DNA from: Porticoccaceae bacterium
GTDB lineage: Bacteria > Pseudomonadota > Gammaproteobacteria > Pseudomonadales > Porticoccaceae
Reading direction: 5' to 3'
Assembly: GCA_030741175.1 (NCBI GenBank)
Contig: JASLVT010000002.1
Location: 1 to 31,412, forward strand
Length of the DNA: 31,412 nucleotides
Position 1 is the stretch's first letter, and each line of letters starts with the position of its first letter. Of this stretch, positions 8,204-15,446 are shown one piece after another. The notes beneath the pieces are model-generated. The model did no database searches. It was not told the DNA's origin and saw only the letters and a list, made by a program, of their open reading frames with translations. A program made the translations under genes and the position numbers.

Positions 8204-8833
8204 TCAATTCTCAGTGCTTTGTAGGGATAACCGGTATGCGGCGAGCCGCACAACTAGGGCAATCGAACCCAAAATAAATAGCACATAGGCAACTATAGTC
8301 GACTGTTCGATAAAGACGATACTGGCATAACTTACCCACATTGATAGGAACATCAACCATACACCAAACAAATGTAACCACCGCCAATGTTGCTGACGCA
8401 TTCTCTGACGCACTGGATAAAATGAAGTAATCGTCATGGCAAATAAAACGATATAGGCGGCGGTGCGCAAAATAAGGTCGCTAGTCTTATGGAGCACCTC
8501 CATGTAATAAGGCATATAGGCCGAAAATAATACGATGATAAACAGCATCTGCCAGCCCATTGCCGCCGCAAATGAAAGGCCAAAATAACGACGATTGCGC
8601 AGTACCCACCTTGAGGTCTTATTTGGGTAAAGCCTCACTAGGGAGGAAGCAATAAATGTTATATAAATCCATGGTGCTGAAATCTGCACCGACAGACGCA
8701 GTAGCGCTAATATTTCCTCCACCGTGGCCACACCGATCAACCAAATACCAATGGTCATAATGAGCGCACTGAATAAAGCAATCATAAAAAAAAGCGGCCA
8801 ACCATTGAGTAACCTATGTTGCAACACAGACAT
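8204..8833 (-). CDS. Ferric-reductase-like transmembrane protein with degenerate haem-ligand positions
   Basis: A 209-residue protein with about six membrane segments. The layout resembles the ferric-reductase-like domain of MsrQ/YedZ: LRNRRYFGLSFAAAM at about 78-92, then TSFYPVRQRM and WRWLHLFGVW at about 136-159. In that family His residues in two helices carry b-type haem. Here the helix after RRYFGL has Trp and Gln (W94, Q95) where a His is expected, and the helix after H154 has no second His. Only H154 clearly remains, so ordinary bis-His haem binding looks compromised. It may be a divergent membrane redox partner or a structural relative without haem. The promoter at 8964-8992 carries operator site 2. 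No MsrP partner gene is present. Confidence 0.6.
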   Translation of the reverse strand: MSVLQHRLLNGWPLFFMIALFSALIMTIGIWLIGVATVEEILALLRLSVQISAPWIYITFIASSLVRLYPNKTSRWVLRNRRYFGLSFAAAMGWQMLFIIVLFSAYMPYYMEVLHKTSDLILRTAAYIVLFAMTITSFYPVRQRMRQQHWRWLHLFGVWLMFLSMWVSYASIVFIEQSTIVAYVLFILGSIALVVRLAAYRLSLQSTEN

Positions 8834-8900
8834 ACAAAAACCCTATCTTTGCACTACTACAAAACTCGCTCGAATATCACAACACGCCATGACCTGTCTC

Positions 8901-8916
8901 TCAGCTGGCAATGAGT
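8901..8916 (+). repeat. 16-bp direct repeat, left copy flanking the NhaC-type gene
   Basis: TCAGCTGGCAATGAGT is repeated exactly at 10600-10615 in the same orientation. The pair encloses the NhaC-type gene with its upstream region. Confidence 0.5.
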
Positions 8917-8963
8917 CATCTACCTCAAAGACTCGGTCAAAATATTGCGGAGCATCAAATCAT

Positions 8964-8992
8964 GTTATAGCATGTCGGGTGACATGGGTAAA
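8964..8992 (-). promoter_or_regulatory. Predicted promoter with spacer palindrome (operator site 2)
   Basis: On the minus strand TTTACC (-35, 8987-8992) and TATAAC (-10, 8964-8969) are exactly 17 bp apart. The spacer is almost filled by the perfect palindrome CATGTC-N4-GACATG at 8971-8986. The predicted transcript starts about 120 nt before the ferric-reductase-like start codon. This is the best promoter match of the three related sites. Confidence 0.6.
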
Positions 8993-9223
8993 GATGGAAA
9001 TTCTGTTTACGGCTCATTATGATCTATTTGGTCGCCGCAAATGATTATTCTAGACAAGCGCATCTGCGACTAATGTCCTGCGCTAACTCAGTCCTCAGGA
9101 CAAAGTCTAGTTAGGCTACCGTCTGAGATACTGCTCAATAGGCAGTAAAAAAACAAACAACAGGATTTTATAACTCAGCATAAGCACATATGATAAACCT
9201 ACAACTCATCGAGGAGATTACTT

Positions 9224-10576
9224 TTGGCTACCGAAACTAGTTTGCTAGTACTACTTCCAGCAACAGTCACTGTTATTACGGCGGTATTAAGTCGCCGACC
9301 TATTGAATCATTGCTAGCGGGAGTGTTTGTTGGATTGTTGATGCTCGAACCCACTGCGGCACTGAGTAACTTCTCCTCGATACTGCTTGAGGTGATGATG
9401 GATGAGACCATCGCCTGGGTAATTATTGTCTGTGGACTGATGGGTAGCCTGATCACTTTATTGATGCGCGTGGGAGCAGCCAATGCCTTTAGTCGCGCAC
9501 TGTCCTCAAGGGCCAAGGATGCGAAAACGTCTCTGCTCTACACCTGGCTATTAGGCTTAGTTGTATTTATTGACGATTATCTCAATGCCCTCGCCGTCGG
9601 CTCATCGATGCGCAAGGTTACCGATAAGTTTAAAGTATCAAGGGAAATGCTTGCCTATGTCGTCGACTCTACGGCCGCACCTATCTGTGTGCTGGTGCCG
9701 GTATCCACATGGGCTGTGTTTTATGCCGGTTTATTTATGGATTCAGGTTATGCCGAATCAGGGCAGGGAATGGCCCTCTATGTTAGTGCAATCCCCTACA
9801 TGGTCTACCCCATAGTGGCGGTACTTTTAGTGCCTTTAGTGGCGGCAGGTATTGTGCCCGCTCTGGGAATGATGAAAACGGCACAACAAAGAGCGGCGAT
9901 GGGAACTGCGCCGCAACCCATTGATGAAGCCACAGAGCAGAGCATGGACGATGCAGAGGATAAGGTGCAAATCTATCATTTTGTGCTACCCATTGTTGCT
10001 CTACTGGGCTTTAGCATCTGGTATGACTTGGATGTGCAGATCGGTGTAATTATGTCGGTTGCCGTCACCATTGTTTTATTCGGCTTGCAACGACTAATGG
10101 CTTGGACACAGATGTTTGACGCCGTTATTGATGGTATCAAAATCATGCTTCCGGCATTAACCATGGTAGTGATGGCTTTCGTGTTTAAGGAAGTGAATGA
10201 CCAACTGGGGCTAGCAACCTATGTAATTAATAATGTGGCGCCATTGATGACACCACTTATGCTGCCCGCGCTCACCTTTATCACTATGGCCCTGATTGCT
10301 TTTGCAACCGGTTCTAGCTGGGGCGTGTTTGCTATCGCCATCCCAATTATTCTGCCTCTGGCGGAGAGTGTTGGTGTTAGTATCCCATTAGCTATCGGCG
10401 CCCTTGTATCCGCAAGCGCCTTTGGCAGTCATGCCTGCTTTTACTCTGATGCCACTGTGCTGGCAGCTCAGGGCAGTGGATGCGATGTCATCGACCATGC
10501 GCTGACACAAATACCCTACGCACTGATTGCCGCCGCACTATCCTGTATTGGGTTGACATTATTGGCAGCGATTTAG
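9224..10576 (+). CDS. NhaC-type Na+/H+ antiporter family protein
   Basis: A 450-residue inner-membrane protein with about 11-12 hydrophobic segments. The central signature GLVVFIDDYLNALAVGSSM and the following STAAPICVLVPVSTWAVF are characteristic of the NhaC / MleN group, which exchanges Na+ for H+, sometimes coupled to malate/lactate. A second conserved half ends in ATGSSWGVFAIAIPI and SAFGSHACFYSDAT. The start is TTG at 9224, supported by GAGGAG seven bases upstream. Without further data, ion homeostasis in a saline habitat is the most likely role; carboxylate exchange is the alternative. It appears monocistronic. Confidence 0.85.
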   Translation: MATETSLLVLLPATVTVITAVLSRRPIESLLAGVFVGLLMLEPTAALSNFSSILLEVMMDETIAWVIIVCGLMGSLITLLMRVGAANAFSRALSSRAKDAKTSLLYTWLLGLVVFIDDYLNALAVGSSMRKVTDKFKVSREMLAYVVDSTAAPICVLVPVSTWAVFYAGLFMDSGYAESGQGMALYVSAIPYMVYPIVAVLLVPLVAAGIVPALGMMKTAQQRAAMGTAPQPIDEATEQSMDDAEDKVQIYHFVLPIVALLGFSIWYDLDVQIGVIMSVAVTIVLFGLQRLMAWTQMFDAVIDGIKIMLPALTMVVMAFVFKEVNDQLGLATYVINNVAPLMTPLMLPALTFITMALIAFATGSSWGVFAIAIPIILPLAESVGVSIPLAIGALVSASAFGSHACFYSDATVLAAQGSGCDVIDHALTQIPYALIAAALSCIGLTLLAAI

Positions 10577-10599
10577 CTGGATAAAATCAGAACTGATAG

Positions 10600-10615
10600 T
10601 CAGCTGGCAATGAGT
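10600..10615 (+). repeat. 16-bp direct repeat, right copy flanking the NhaC-type gene
   Basis: Exact copy of the sequence at 8901-8916, beginning 24 bases after the antiporter stop codon. The similarity falls off rapidly outside the 16 bases. Confidence 0.5.
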
Positions 10616-10657
10616 GATACTTATAAAGGACTGATTGGCTATCAGTATTTAACCTAG

Positions 10658-10777
10658 CCCTCGGGACTGAGTGCCGCGCTAGCCATGGCGGCAACCGGCA
10701 TGCTATCGGCACAGCGATCATCCACTGACACCATGGAAGTGCCAGCAGTGCTAGAAAGCTTCGAATCAGTGCAATAA
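10658..10777 (+). pseudogene. 39-codon start-less coding remnant after the NhaC-type gene
   Basis: A plus-strand frame is open from just after a TAG to a TAA at 10775. It reads SAALAMAATGMLSAQRSS, then TDTMEVPAVLESFESVQ. Composition and codon use look like coding sequence and are richer in G+C than the flanking spacer. The first in-frame ATG has no ribosome-binding site. It looks like the C-terminal tail of a deleted gene, but I do not recognise the family. A chance open frame is possible. Confidence 0.3.
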
Positions 10778-10829
10778 ATCCTTGCCCAAGACGCCTCGTG
10801 CGCTGCGGGATCTTGACTGATCCACGAAT

Positions 10830-11417
10830 TTATTTTGCATCACTGCTGGCCGCCACCTTATCCACATCAATACCATCGACAAATGCCTGCAACACCAAAG
10901 CGCCCTGCTCCCATCCCTCGTCCTTGGCCACTTGACTCGCTTCCAACTGGGCCTGCTCCTGCGCCACAATATAATCAAAAAAAGCCTGATAGCGCGGATC
11001 GGCAAGGTCCCGCAACTGCTCTAGCTTGGGTATATAAGGCACAATAATCTTAATCAATGACTCTGGACTAAAGGTCACAAAATGAGTGACAAAGCCCGAG
11101 GCATGCCCCCTAAAGCGCGTAAACCAATTGGCTTCATAGTCAAAATTGAGAGCGTCGGCACTGCGTTGATAGATTTCCTGATTAACCACTTCAAGATCAT
11201 AATAGGCCTGATAAAAAACACCTGCCGGCTTATTTTTCAGCACCTGAGCTGCCTTTTTCATACCTAAGTAAGCGAAGGTGCGATTATCAAATTCATATTT
11301 CAACCGCTTCAAATATAACTTCTGATCTTCAGATTCCGTTGCATGTAGAGGCATAGCCGTCACCATCATTATATTTGCTATTAGAAAGATCAACCCTGTA
11401 AACAATCTAGTTCTCAC
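10830..11417 (-). CDS. Exported protein of unknown function
   Basis: A 195-residue ORF starting with GTG, supported by GGGAGA six bases upstream. Residues 1-27 form a signal peptide (RTR, a long hydrophobic stretch, likely cut after LHA). The mature part is predicted mostly helical and rich in aromatic residues (YLKRLKYEFDNRTFAYLG, then VFYQAYYDLEVVNQEIYQR). It has no cysteines, no lipobox and no motif I recognise. Predicted soluble periplasmic. It is near the esterase gene on the same strand, with a 99-bp gap holding the tandem duplication at 11486-11531, so co-transcription is possible but not evident. No function is assigned. Confidence 0.6.
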   Translation of the reverse strand: MRTRLFTGLIFLIANIMMVTAMPLHATESEDQKLYLKRLKYEFDNRTFAYLGMKKAAQVLKNKPAGVFYQAYYDLEVVNQEIYQRSADALNFDYEANWFTRFRGHASGFVTHFVTFSPESLIKIIVPYIPKLEQLRDLADPRYQAFFDYIVAQEQAQLEASQVAKDEGWEQGALVLQAFVDGIDVDKVAASSDAK

Positions 11418-11485
11418 ATTGGTCTCCCAAAGTTTTTATATTAAGTACGTTCCTTATCCTCTCATATCTGATCGATACTGAACTA

Positions 11486-11531
11486 TTTTTGCATCAATGC
11501 TGTAGCACTTTTTGCATCAATGCTGTAGCAC
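11486..11531. repeat. 23-bp perfect tandem duplication over the esterase stop codon
   Basis: Two adjoining identical 23-bp units (11486-11508 and 11509-11531) each carry the GCATCAATGCTGTAGCAC core after five T. The second unit contains the last four esterase codons and the stop; the first is a non-coding copy just past the stop. It looks like a recent slippage-type duplication. Confidence 0.85.
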
Positions 11532-12440
11532 TCGGCGCATAAAGGTGAATACAGAATCCCAATGCGCTACTGATGGAGAAGATTTTGGCATCGCGTCCTC
11601 AAAAGCATGGGGGCCGCCCTCAGTGACGAAAAGCTCACAATCCACGCCGCTGTCATTGAGACGTTGAGCATAAGCAATGCTCTCCTCATAAAATAAATCT
11701 ATATCACCTATGCCCAACCATGCCTGGGGAAGCCCATCTAAGGTTTGGCGGCGAGCAGCCACAGAATAGGCCGGGGCCTCAGGCAAGCCTGGCGACTGGC
11801 CCAAGTAACAGGCCCAACCACCCCAGTTATTATCGTTGTTCCAAACAAAATGTTTTTCCTTGTTTAAATCCAATCGAGTCGCCGTGCGATCATCTAGCAT
11901 CGGGCACAAAAGGAGCTGTGCCACCGGTTGCTGACCACCCTCATCATAGAGTCGCTGAGCCAGCGTTGCCGCCAGCCCTCCACCTGCACTCTGACCACCA
12001 ATCACTACGAGTTGTGGATCAACACCCAAGTCACTGGCATGATCCTGCAACCATTGCCAACTCACGACTATGTCATCCAAAGCCGCAGGAAAAGGCTTTT
12101 CCGGTGCCAGTCTATAGTCAACTGAGACCACGGTGATACCCAACGCCTCTACCAGTCTGCGTATGGACAAGTCATCCGCGCTGGCATCACCAAGGAGGTA
12201 GCCACCGCCGTGAATCCACAGCAATGCCCCATTTGTTTTCGGCACTAAAGGCTGGAAAATTTTACTTCGTGATTGATCATGATCAATCCAGCTTACCTTA
12301 ATATTCTGATCACCCTTAAATTTGGGTATCAATTGCAACAGGCCGCCCACAATCATTCTAGTTAGTGGTTTTTCATAAGATAACGCTGGCACCCATCGAG
12401 CATAGCCACGCAATTCTGGATGCACCCTATCTAGGTCCAT
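11517..12440 (-). CDS. Alpha/beta hydrolase, hormone-sensitive-lipase (family IV) esterase
   Basis: A 307-residue hydrolase that would cleave short- to medium-chain carboxylic esters, probably in the cytoplasm as no signal peptide is seen. The oxyanion motif HGGGYLLGD and the nucleophile elbow GGQSAGGG (Ser) are diagnostic for the HSL family. The remaining triad is the Asp in the GIGDIDLFYEES region and the His in GGPHAFED. The ATG at 12440 is preferred over an in-frame TTG six bases earlier because AGGGGA lies eight bases before the ATG. The promoter at 12571-12599 carries operator site 3. The physiological substrate is unknown. Confidence 0.88.
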   Translation of the reverse strand: MDLDRVHPELRGYARWVPALSYEKPLTRMIVGGLLQLIPKFKGDQNIKVSWIDHDQSRSKIFQPLVPKTNGALLWIHGGGYLLGDASADDLSIRRLVEALGITVVSVDYRLAPEKPFPAALDDIVVSWQWLQDHASDLGVDPQLVVIGGQSAGGGLAATLAQRLYDEGGQQPVAQLLLCPMLDDRTATRLDLNKEKHFVWNNDNNWGGWACYLGQSPGLPEAPAYSVAARRQTLDGLPQAWLGIGDIDLFYEESIAYAQRLNDSGVDCELFVTEGGPHAFEDAMPKSSPSVAHWDSVFTFMRRVLQH

Positions 12441-12570
12441 GATCAATTCCCCTAAATCAGTTTCGTTGTTATTGCAGTGACTATGCCCACTGCCGCTCTA
12501 TATTTACCAACCCTCGTCACCTGCAACGAGAAAGGTTATATCTACAATAATTCACTCAGAGATGTTTTTT

Positions 12571-12599
12571 AGCCTACGACCTGTCATGTGACATGTCAA
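12571..12599 (-). promoter_or_regulatory. Predicted promoter with spacer palindrome (operator site 3)
   Basis: On the minus strand a perfect TTGACA (12594-12599) and TAGGCT (12571-12576) are 17 bp apart. The spacer contains ACATGTC-N4-GACAGGT, a palindrome with one mismatched pair, at 12579-12596, which overlaps part of the -35 box. Transcription would start about 125 nt before the esterase ATG. It is the third member of the site family at 717-734 and 8971-8986. Confidence 0.55.
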
Positions 12600-12711
12600 G
12601 TAGAGTGGCACTCCACAGAGCACAATGCCCAACATAAAAGTCGATTGATTCGCTGTGAGTTTTAGATGCCATGATCAAAAGTGCCAGATTGCTGAATTTA
12701 GCGACTAAAAA

Positions 12712-12741
12712 GTGACTTAGGGCCACCTATATCTCTACAAT
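12712..12741 (+). promoter_or_regulatory. Predicted xseA promoter placing the transcript start at the ATG
   Basis: GTGACT (12712-12717) and TACAAT (12736-12741) are separated by 18 bp. Transcription starting seven bases after the -10 box would begin at 12748, the A of the xseA start codon. No Shine-Dalgarno sequence precedes that ATG, which fits a leaderless message. Confidence 0.4.
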
Positions 12742-12747
12742 AGCACT

Positions 12748-14097
12748 ATGCAAAACAACCCTACCGATAGACGAATCTATAGCGTCAGCCAGTTGAATCG
12801 CAGTGTCCGCCAGCTACTGGAAACACAGTTGCCGCTGCTATGGGTCGAAGGCGAAATATCTAACTTTGCCCGGCCCGCCTCCGGTCATTGGTACCTCAGC
12901 CTAAAGGATGATCAGGCACAGGTGCGCTGTGCTATGTTTCGCAATGCCAATCAGCGAGTCAATTTTCAGCCCGCCAATGGAACACAGATTCTGGTGCGTT
13001 GCCGTGCTGGGCTCTACGAAGGTCGCGGCGAATATCAATTGATTATCGAGCATATGGAGGAGGCCGGCACTGGCGCCCTACAGCGCAAGTTTGAACAACT
13101 AAAACAGCAGCTGGCCAACGAGGGATTGTTTGATAATCAGCATAAACAGCCAATGCCAACCGCTGTGAGTCATATTGGTGTTATCACCTCGGCCACTGGC
13201 GCCGCCATTAAGGATATCCTCTCCGTGTTAGATCGACGGTTTCCCGCCATTAAAGTTAGTATTTTCCCCACCGCTGTACAGGGGGAGCAAGCGGCAGGGC
13301 AGATTGTCGATGCACTAGCGATGGCTAATCAGCAGAGTCAGTGCGATGCGCTAATTGTTGGCCGTGGCGGAGGTTCGTTAGAGGACCTTTGGCCATTTAA
13401 CGAAGAGTCTGTTGCCCGCGCTATTTTCAACAGCAAAATCCCGATTGTCAGTGCCGTGGGACATGAGGTGGACTTTACCATTGCTGATTTTGTCGCAGAT
13501 CTGCGAGCACCGACTCCCTCCGCGGCGGCGGAGTTGCTGAGCCCCGATGGGCAGGATCTACTCGATCAATTTATGGGTTTTGAAATACTGCTTAGCGAGG
13601 CCTTAATCCGTAAAATAAGGCAACTGGAGCAGCGTGCGGACTTCCTGCAAAAACGCCTGCAACATCCGGGCAAAAAGTTACAGCAACAGAGCCAGCATAT
13701 GGCACACCTGCATATTAGACTGCAGCGCGCGATCGCAGCTCAGTTACAACAGCAACGCGCACAAATGGTTCAATTACAGAATAAGCTACTCGGTCAAAGT
13801 CCTGAGCAAACTATCATCCATGGTCAGCAACGTATTACACAATCGGTTAAACAACTGATGCGCTCAATGCAGCAACAGCTGGCTAACAAACAGACGAAAA
13901 CCGACCAAGCCATGCATTTGCTGGATACTGTGAGTCCATTGAGCACCTTGGGTCGCGGTTACGCTATTATTCGCGATCAACATAATGCCGTGATCAAAAC
14001 GGTCAAAGAGGTTAATGCTGGCGATCAGTTAATCAGCCAGATCGCGGATGGTGAGATTGTGGTCTCAGTGAATACAACCAATACCAAGACATTGTAG
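12748..14097 (+). CDS. xseA: Exodeoxyribonuclease VII large subunit
   Basis: A 449-residue catalytic subunit of exonuclease VII, which with XseB degrades single-stranded DNA from both ends into oligonucleotides. The N-terminal OB-fold (about 8-105) starts with the usual YSVSQLNRSVRQLLE and contains LWVEGEISNFARPASGHWYLSL. The nuclease core (about 125-320) shows GVITSATGAAIKDIL, VGRGGGSLEDLWPFN and SAVGHEVDFTIADFVADLRAPTPSAAAE, in line with the family active site. A long helical coiled-coil region follows, and the C-terminal LGRGYAI motif closes the protein. Length is normal. It is divergent from the accessory esterase and convergent with the lyase gene. Confidence 0.97.
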   Translation: MQNNPTDRRIYSVSQLNRSVRQLLETQLPLLWVEGEISNFARPASGHWYLSLKDDQAQVRCAMFRNANQRVNFQPANGTQILVRCRAGLYEGRGEYQLIIEHMEEAGTGALQRKFEQLKQQLANEGLFDNQHKQPMPTAVSHIGVITSATGAAIKDILSVLDRRFPAIKVSIFPTAVQGEQAAGQIVDALAMANQQSQCDALIVGRGGGSLEDLWPFNEESVARAIFNSKIPIVSAVGHEVDFTIADFVADLRAPTPSAAAELLSPDGQDLLDQFMGFEILLSEALIRKIRQLEQRADFLQKRLQHPGKKLQQQSQHMAHLHIRLQRAIAAQLQQQRAQMVQLQNKLLGQSPEQTIIHGQQRITQSVKQLMRSMQQQLANKQTKTDQAMHLLDTVSPLSTLGRGYAIIRDQHNAVIKTVKEVNAGDQLISQIADGEIVVSVNTTNTKTL

Positions 14098-14101
14098 ATA
14101 T

Positions 14102-14128
14102 CTGACTAGCCGGTGGGTCTCTAGTCAG
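14102..14128. terminator. Hairpin between convergent xseA and methionine gamma-lyase genes
   Basis: CTGACTAG and CTAGTCAG form a perfect 8-bp stem around an 11-nt loop, just after the xseA stop; it covers the stop codon of the opposing gene. The position suits a shared bidirectional terminator, but there is no T-run on either side. Confidence 0.35.
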
Positions 14129-15320
14129 CCAATCCCTGCTCTAGGTCTGCAATAATATCCTCTACTGCTTCAAGCCCAGCAGAGATACGTACTAACCCTT
14201 CGGTTATGCCATGCTCACCGCGTTCTTCTAAGGTATAAGTGGAATGGGTCATACTGGCCGGATGTTGCACCAATGTCTCGGCATCACCCAAACTGACGGC
14301 TAGCTTGGCCAGCTTAAGTTTGTTCAATAGTTTAACGGCCGCTTCGTATCCACCCTTTAATTCCAGTGCAATCATACCGCCAAAATCATCCATCTGTTGG
14401 CTGGCAATCAGATGCCATGGGTCATTTTTTAGTCCAGGATAAAATACCTGATCGACATCGGGATGCTGGTCCAGCATATCAGCGATCGCCTGAGCATTTT
14501 GGCAATGACGCTCCATGCGCAACTGTAATGTTTTAATGCCACGCAAAATAAGAAACACATTTAACGGTGCAATCACTGCTCCGGTCATATCCTTTAAACC
14601 ATACATGCGTATCTGCTCGATGGTTTCGGCATCGGCCACCACTGCACCGGCAATAAGATCGCCATGGCCACCAAGATACTTAGTCGCCGAATGCACCACA
14701 ATATCGGCGCCCAAGGTCAATGGCCGCTGCAGTGCCGGTGTGCAATAGGTGTTATCTACCATACACTTGATTGTTGGGTTGTAGGCTTTGACGAGAGCGG
14801 TAACGGCGGCAATATCAATAACGCGCATATTGGGGTTTGCCGGGGTTTCAAAGTATATCAGTTTGGTTTGCTCAGTGAGCTTGGCCTGTATATCCTCAGG
14901 ATCAGTAAAATCAGCAAAGCAGATATTCACACCAAACTTTTGCAGTCCATGCTGCATAAAGGAAAAAGTACAGCCATAGACTGTTTTATCTACTAGCAAC
15001 TGATCCCCCGGCGCCAACAGCGTCCACAGAGTTGCAGTAATGGCTCCCATACCAGAGGCGGTAGCCAATGCCGCTTCGCCCTCCTCCAAATCCGCCAACC
15101 TCGTTTCTAATACAGCTTGTGTCGGGTTAGAAATACGGCTGTAGAAATGCCCCGATTCTTCACCGGAAAAACGTCCTGCCCCTTGAGCCACATTATCAAA
15201 GGCGAATGTTGACGACATCACGATAGGTGGATTCAGAGCACCCTCAAAATCGCTACTGTTGTAGCCGGCATGAACAGAACGGGTGGCAAAACCCAGCTTT
15301 GTATCTCTATCTGCAGACAT
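14121..15320 (-). CDS. Methionine gamma-lyase (PLP-dependent)
   Basis: A 399-residue Cys/Met-metabolism PLP enzyme. Methionine gamma-lyase converts L-methionine to methanethiol, 2-oxobutyrate and ammonia. PLP is bound by K214 in VHSATKYLGGHGD, with the phosphate loop at ATASGMGAI. The segment VYGCTFSFMQHGLQKFG puts a Cys at 117, the position of the active-site Cys (116 in Pseudomonas putida MdeA) that separates this enzyme from cystathionine gamma-synthase and gamma-lyase. FETPANPNM and VDNTYCTP also fit. The divergent Lrp-type regulator 126 bp away repeats the mdeA-mdeR arrangement of P. putida. Cystathionine gamma-lyase remains a less likely alternative. Confidence 0.85.
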   Translation of the reverse strand: MSADRDTKLGFATRSVHAGYNSSDFEGALNPPIVMSSTFAFDNVAQGAGRFSGEESGHFYSRISNPTQAVLETRLADLEEGEAALATASGMGAITATLWTLLAPGDQLLVDKTVYGCTFSFMQHGLQKFGVNICFADFTDPEDIQAKLTEQTKLIYFETPANPNMRVIDIAAVTALVKAYNPTIKCMVDNTYCTPALQRPLTLGADIVVHSATKYLGGHGDLIAGAVVADAETIEQIRMYGLKDMTGAVIAPLNVFLILRGIKTLQLRMERHCQNAQAIADMLDQHPDVDQVFYPGLKNDPWHLIASQQMDDFGGMIALELKGGYEAAVKLLNKLKLAKLAVSLGDAETLVQHPASMTHSTYTLEERGEHGITEGLVRISAGLEAVEDIIADLEQGLAD

Positions 15321-15446
15321 GGTATTTAGTCCCGATTATTTAAACCCATGGTAACCCTATTAATTAGGTGAAATCTTCTTTTTAAATTTGCTGATTAGCC
15401 AATAAATAGCTATATTCACCACAATAAACGCTATTTGAGGTGACTT
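15321..15446. promoter_or_regulatory. Divergent control region between methionine gamma-lyase and its Lrp-type regulator
   Basis: This 126-bp AT-rich stretch must hold both promoters. GGTGAA (15367-15372) and its inverse TTCACC (15415-15420) lie 42 bases apart and could be paired half-sites for an octameric Lrp-type protein; this is a suggestion from position only. Confidence 0.35.

Larger units (their letters stand above)
8834..9223. other. Divergent intergenic region before the ferric-reductase-like and NhaC-type genes
   Basis: These 390 bases carry the minus-strand promoter with palindrome (8964-8992), one copy of a 16-bp direct repeat (8901-8916) and, nearer the antiporter, GTCCT-C-AGGAC (9091-9101) nested in a wider TGTCCTG/CAGGACA inverted repeat (9074-9102). 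The last could be an operator for the antiporter gene. No coding region is seen. Confidence 0.45.
12441..12747. other. Divergent intergenic region between the esterase and xseA
   Basis: These 307 bases hold the minus-strand esterase promoter with palindrome (12571-12599) and, at the other end, a plus-strand promoter for xseA (12712-12741). I see nothing else structured between them except a short AGTG-G-CACT inverted repeat near 12604. Confidence 0.5.

Noticed and set aside
11720..12136. 138-codon antisense ORF inside the esterase gene
   Set aside because: Proline/histidine-rich shadow opposite a clear HSL-type hydrolase.
12579..12596. Resemblance of the site-3 arms (ACCTGTC...) to quorum-sensing lux/las boxes
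   Set aside because: The other two sites have ACATGTC or CATGTC arms, lux boxes are normally about 20 bp and placed near -42, and no LuxR-type gene is present.
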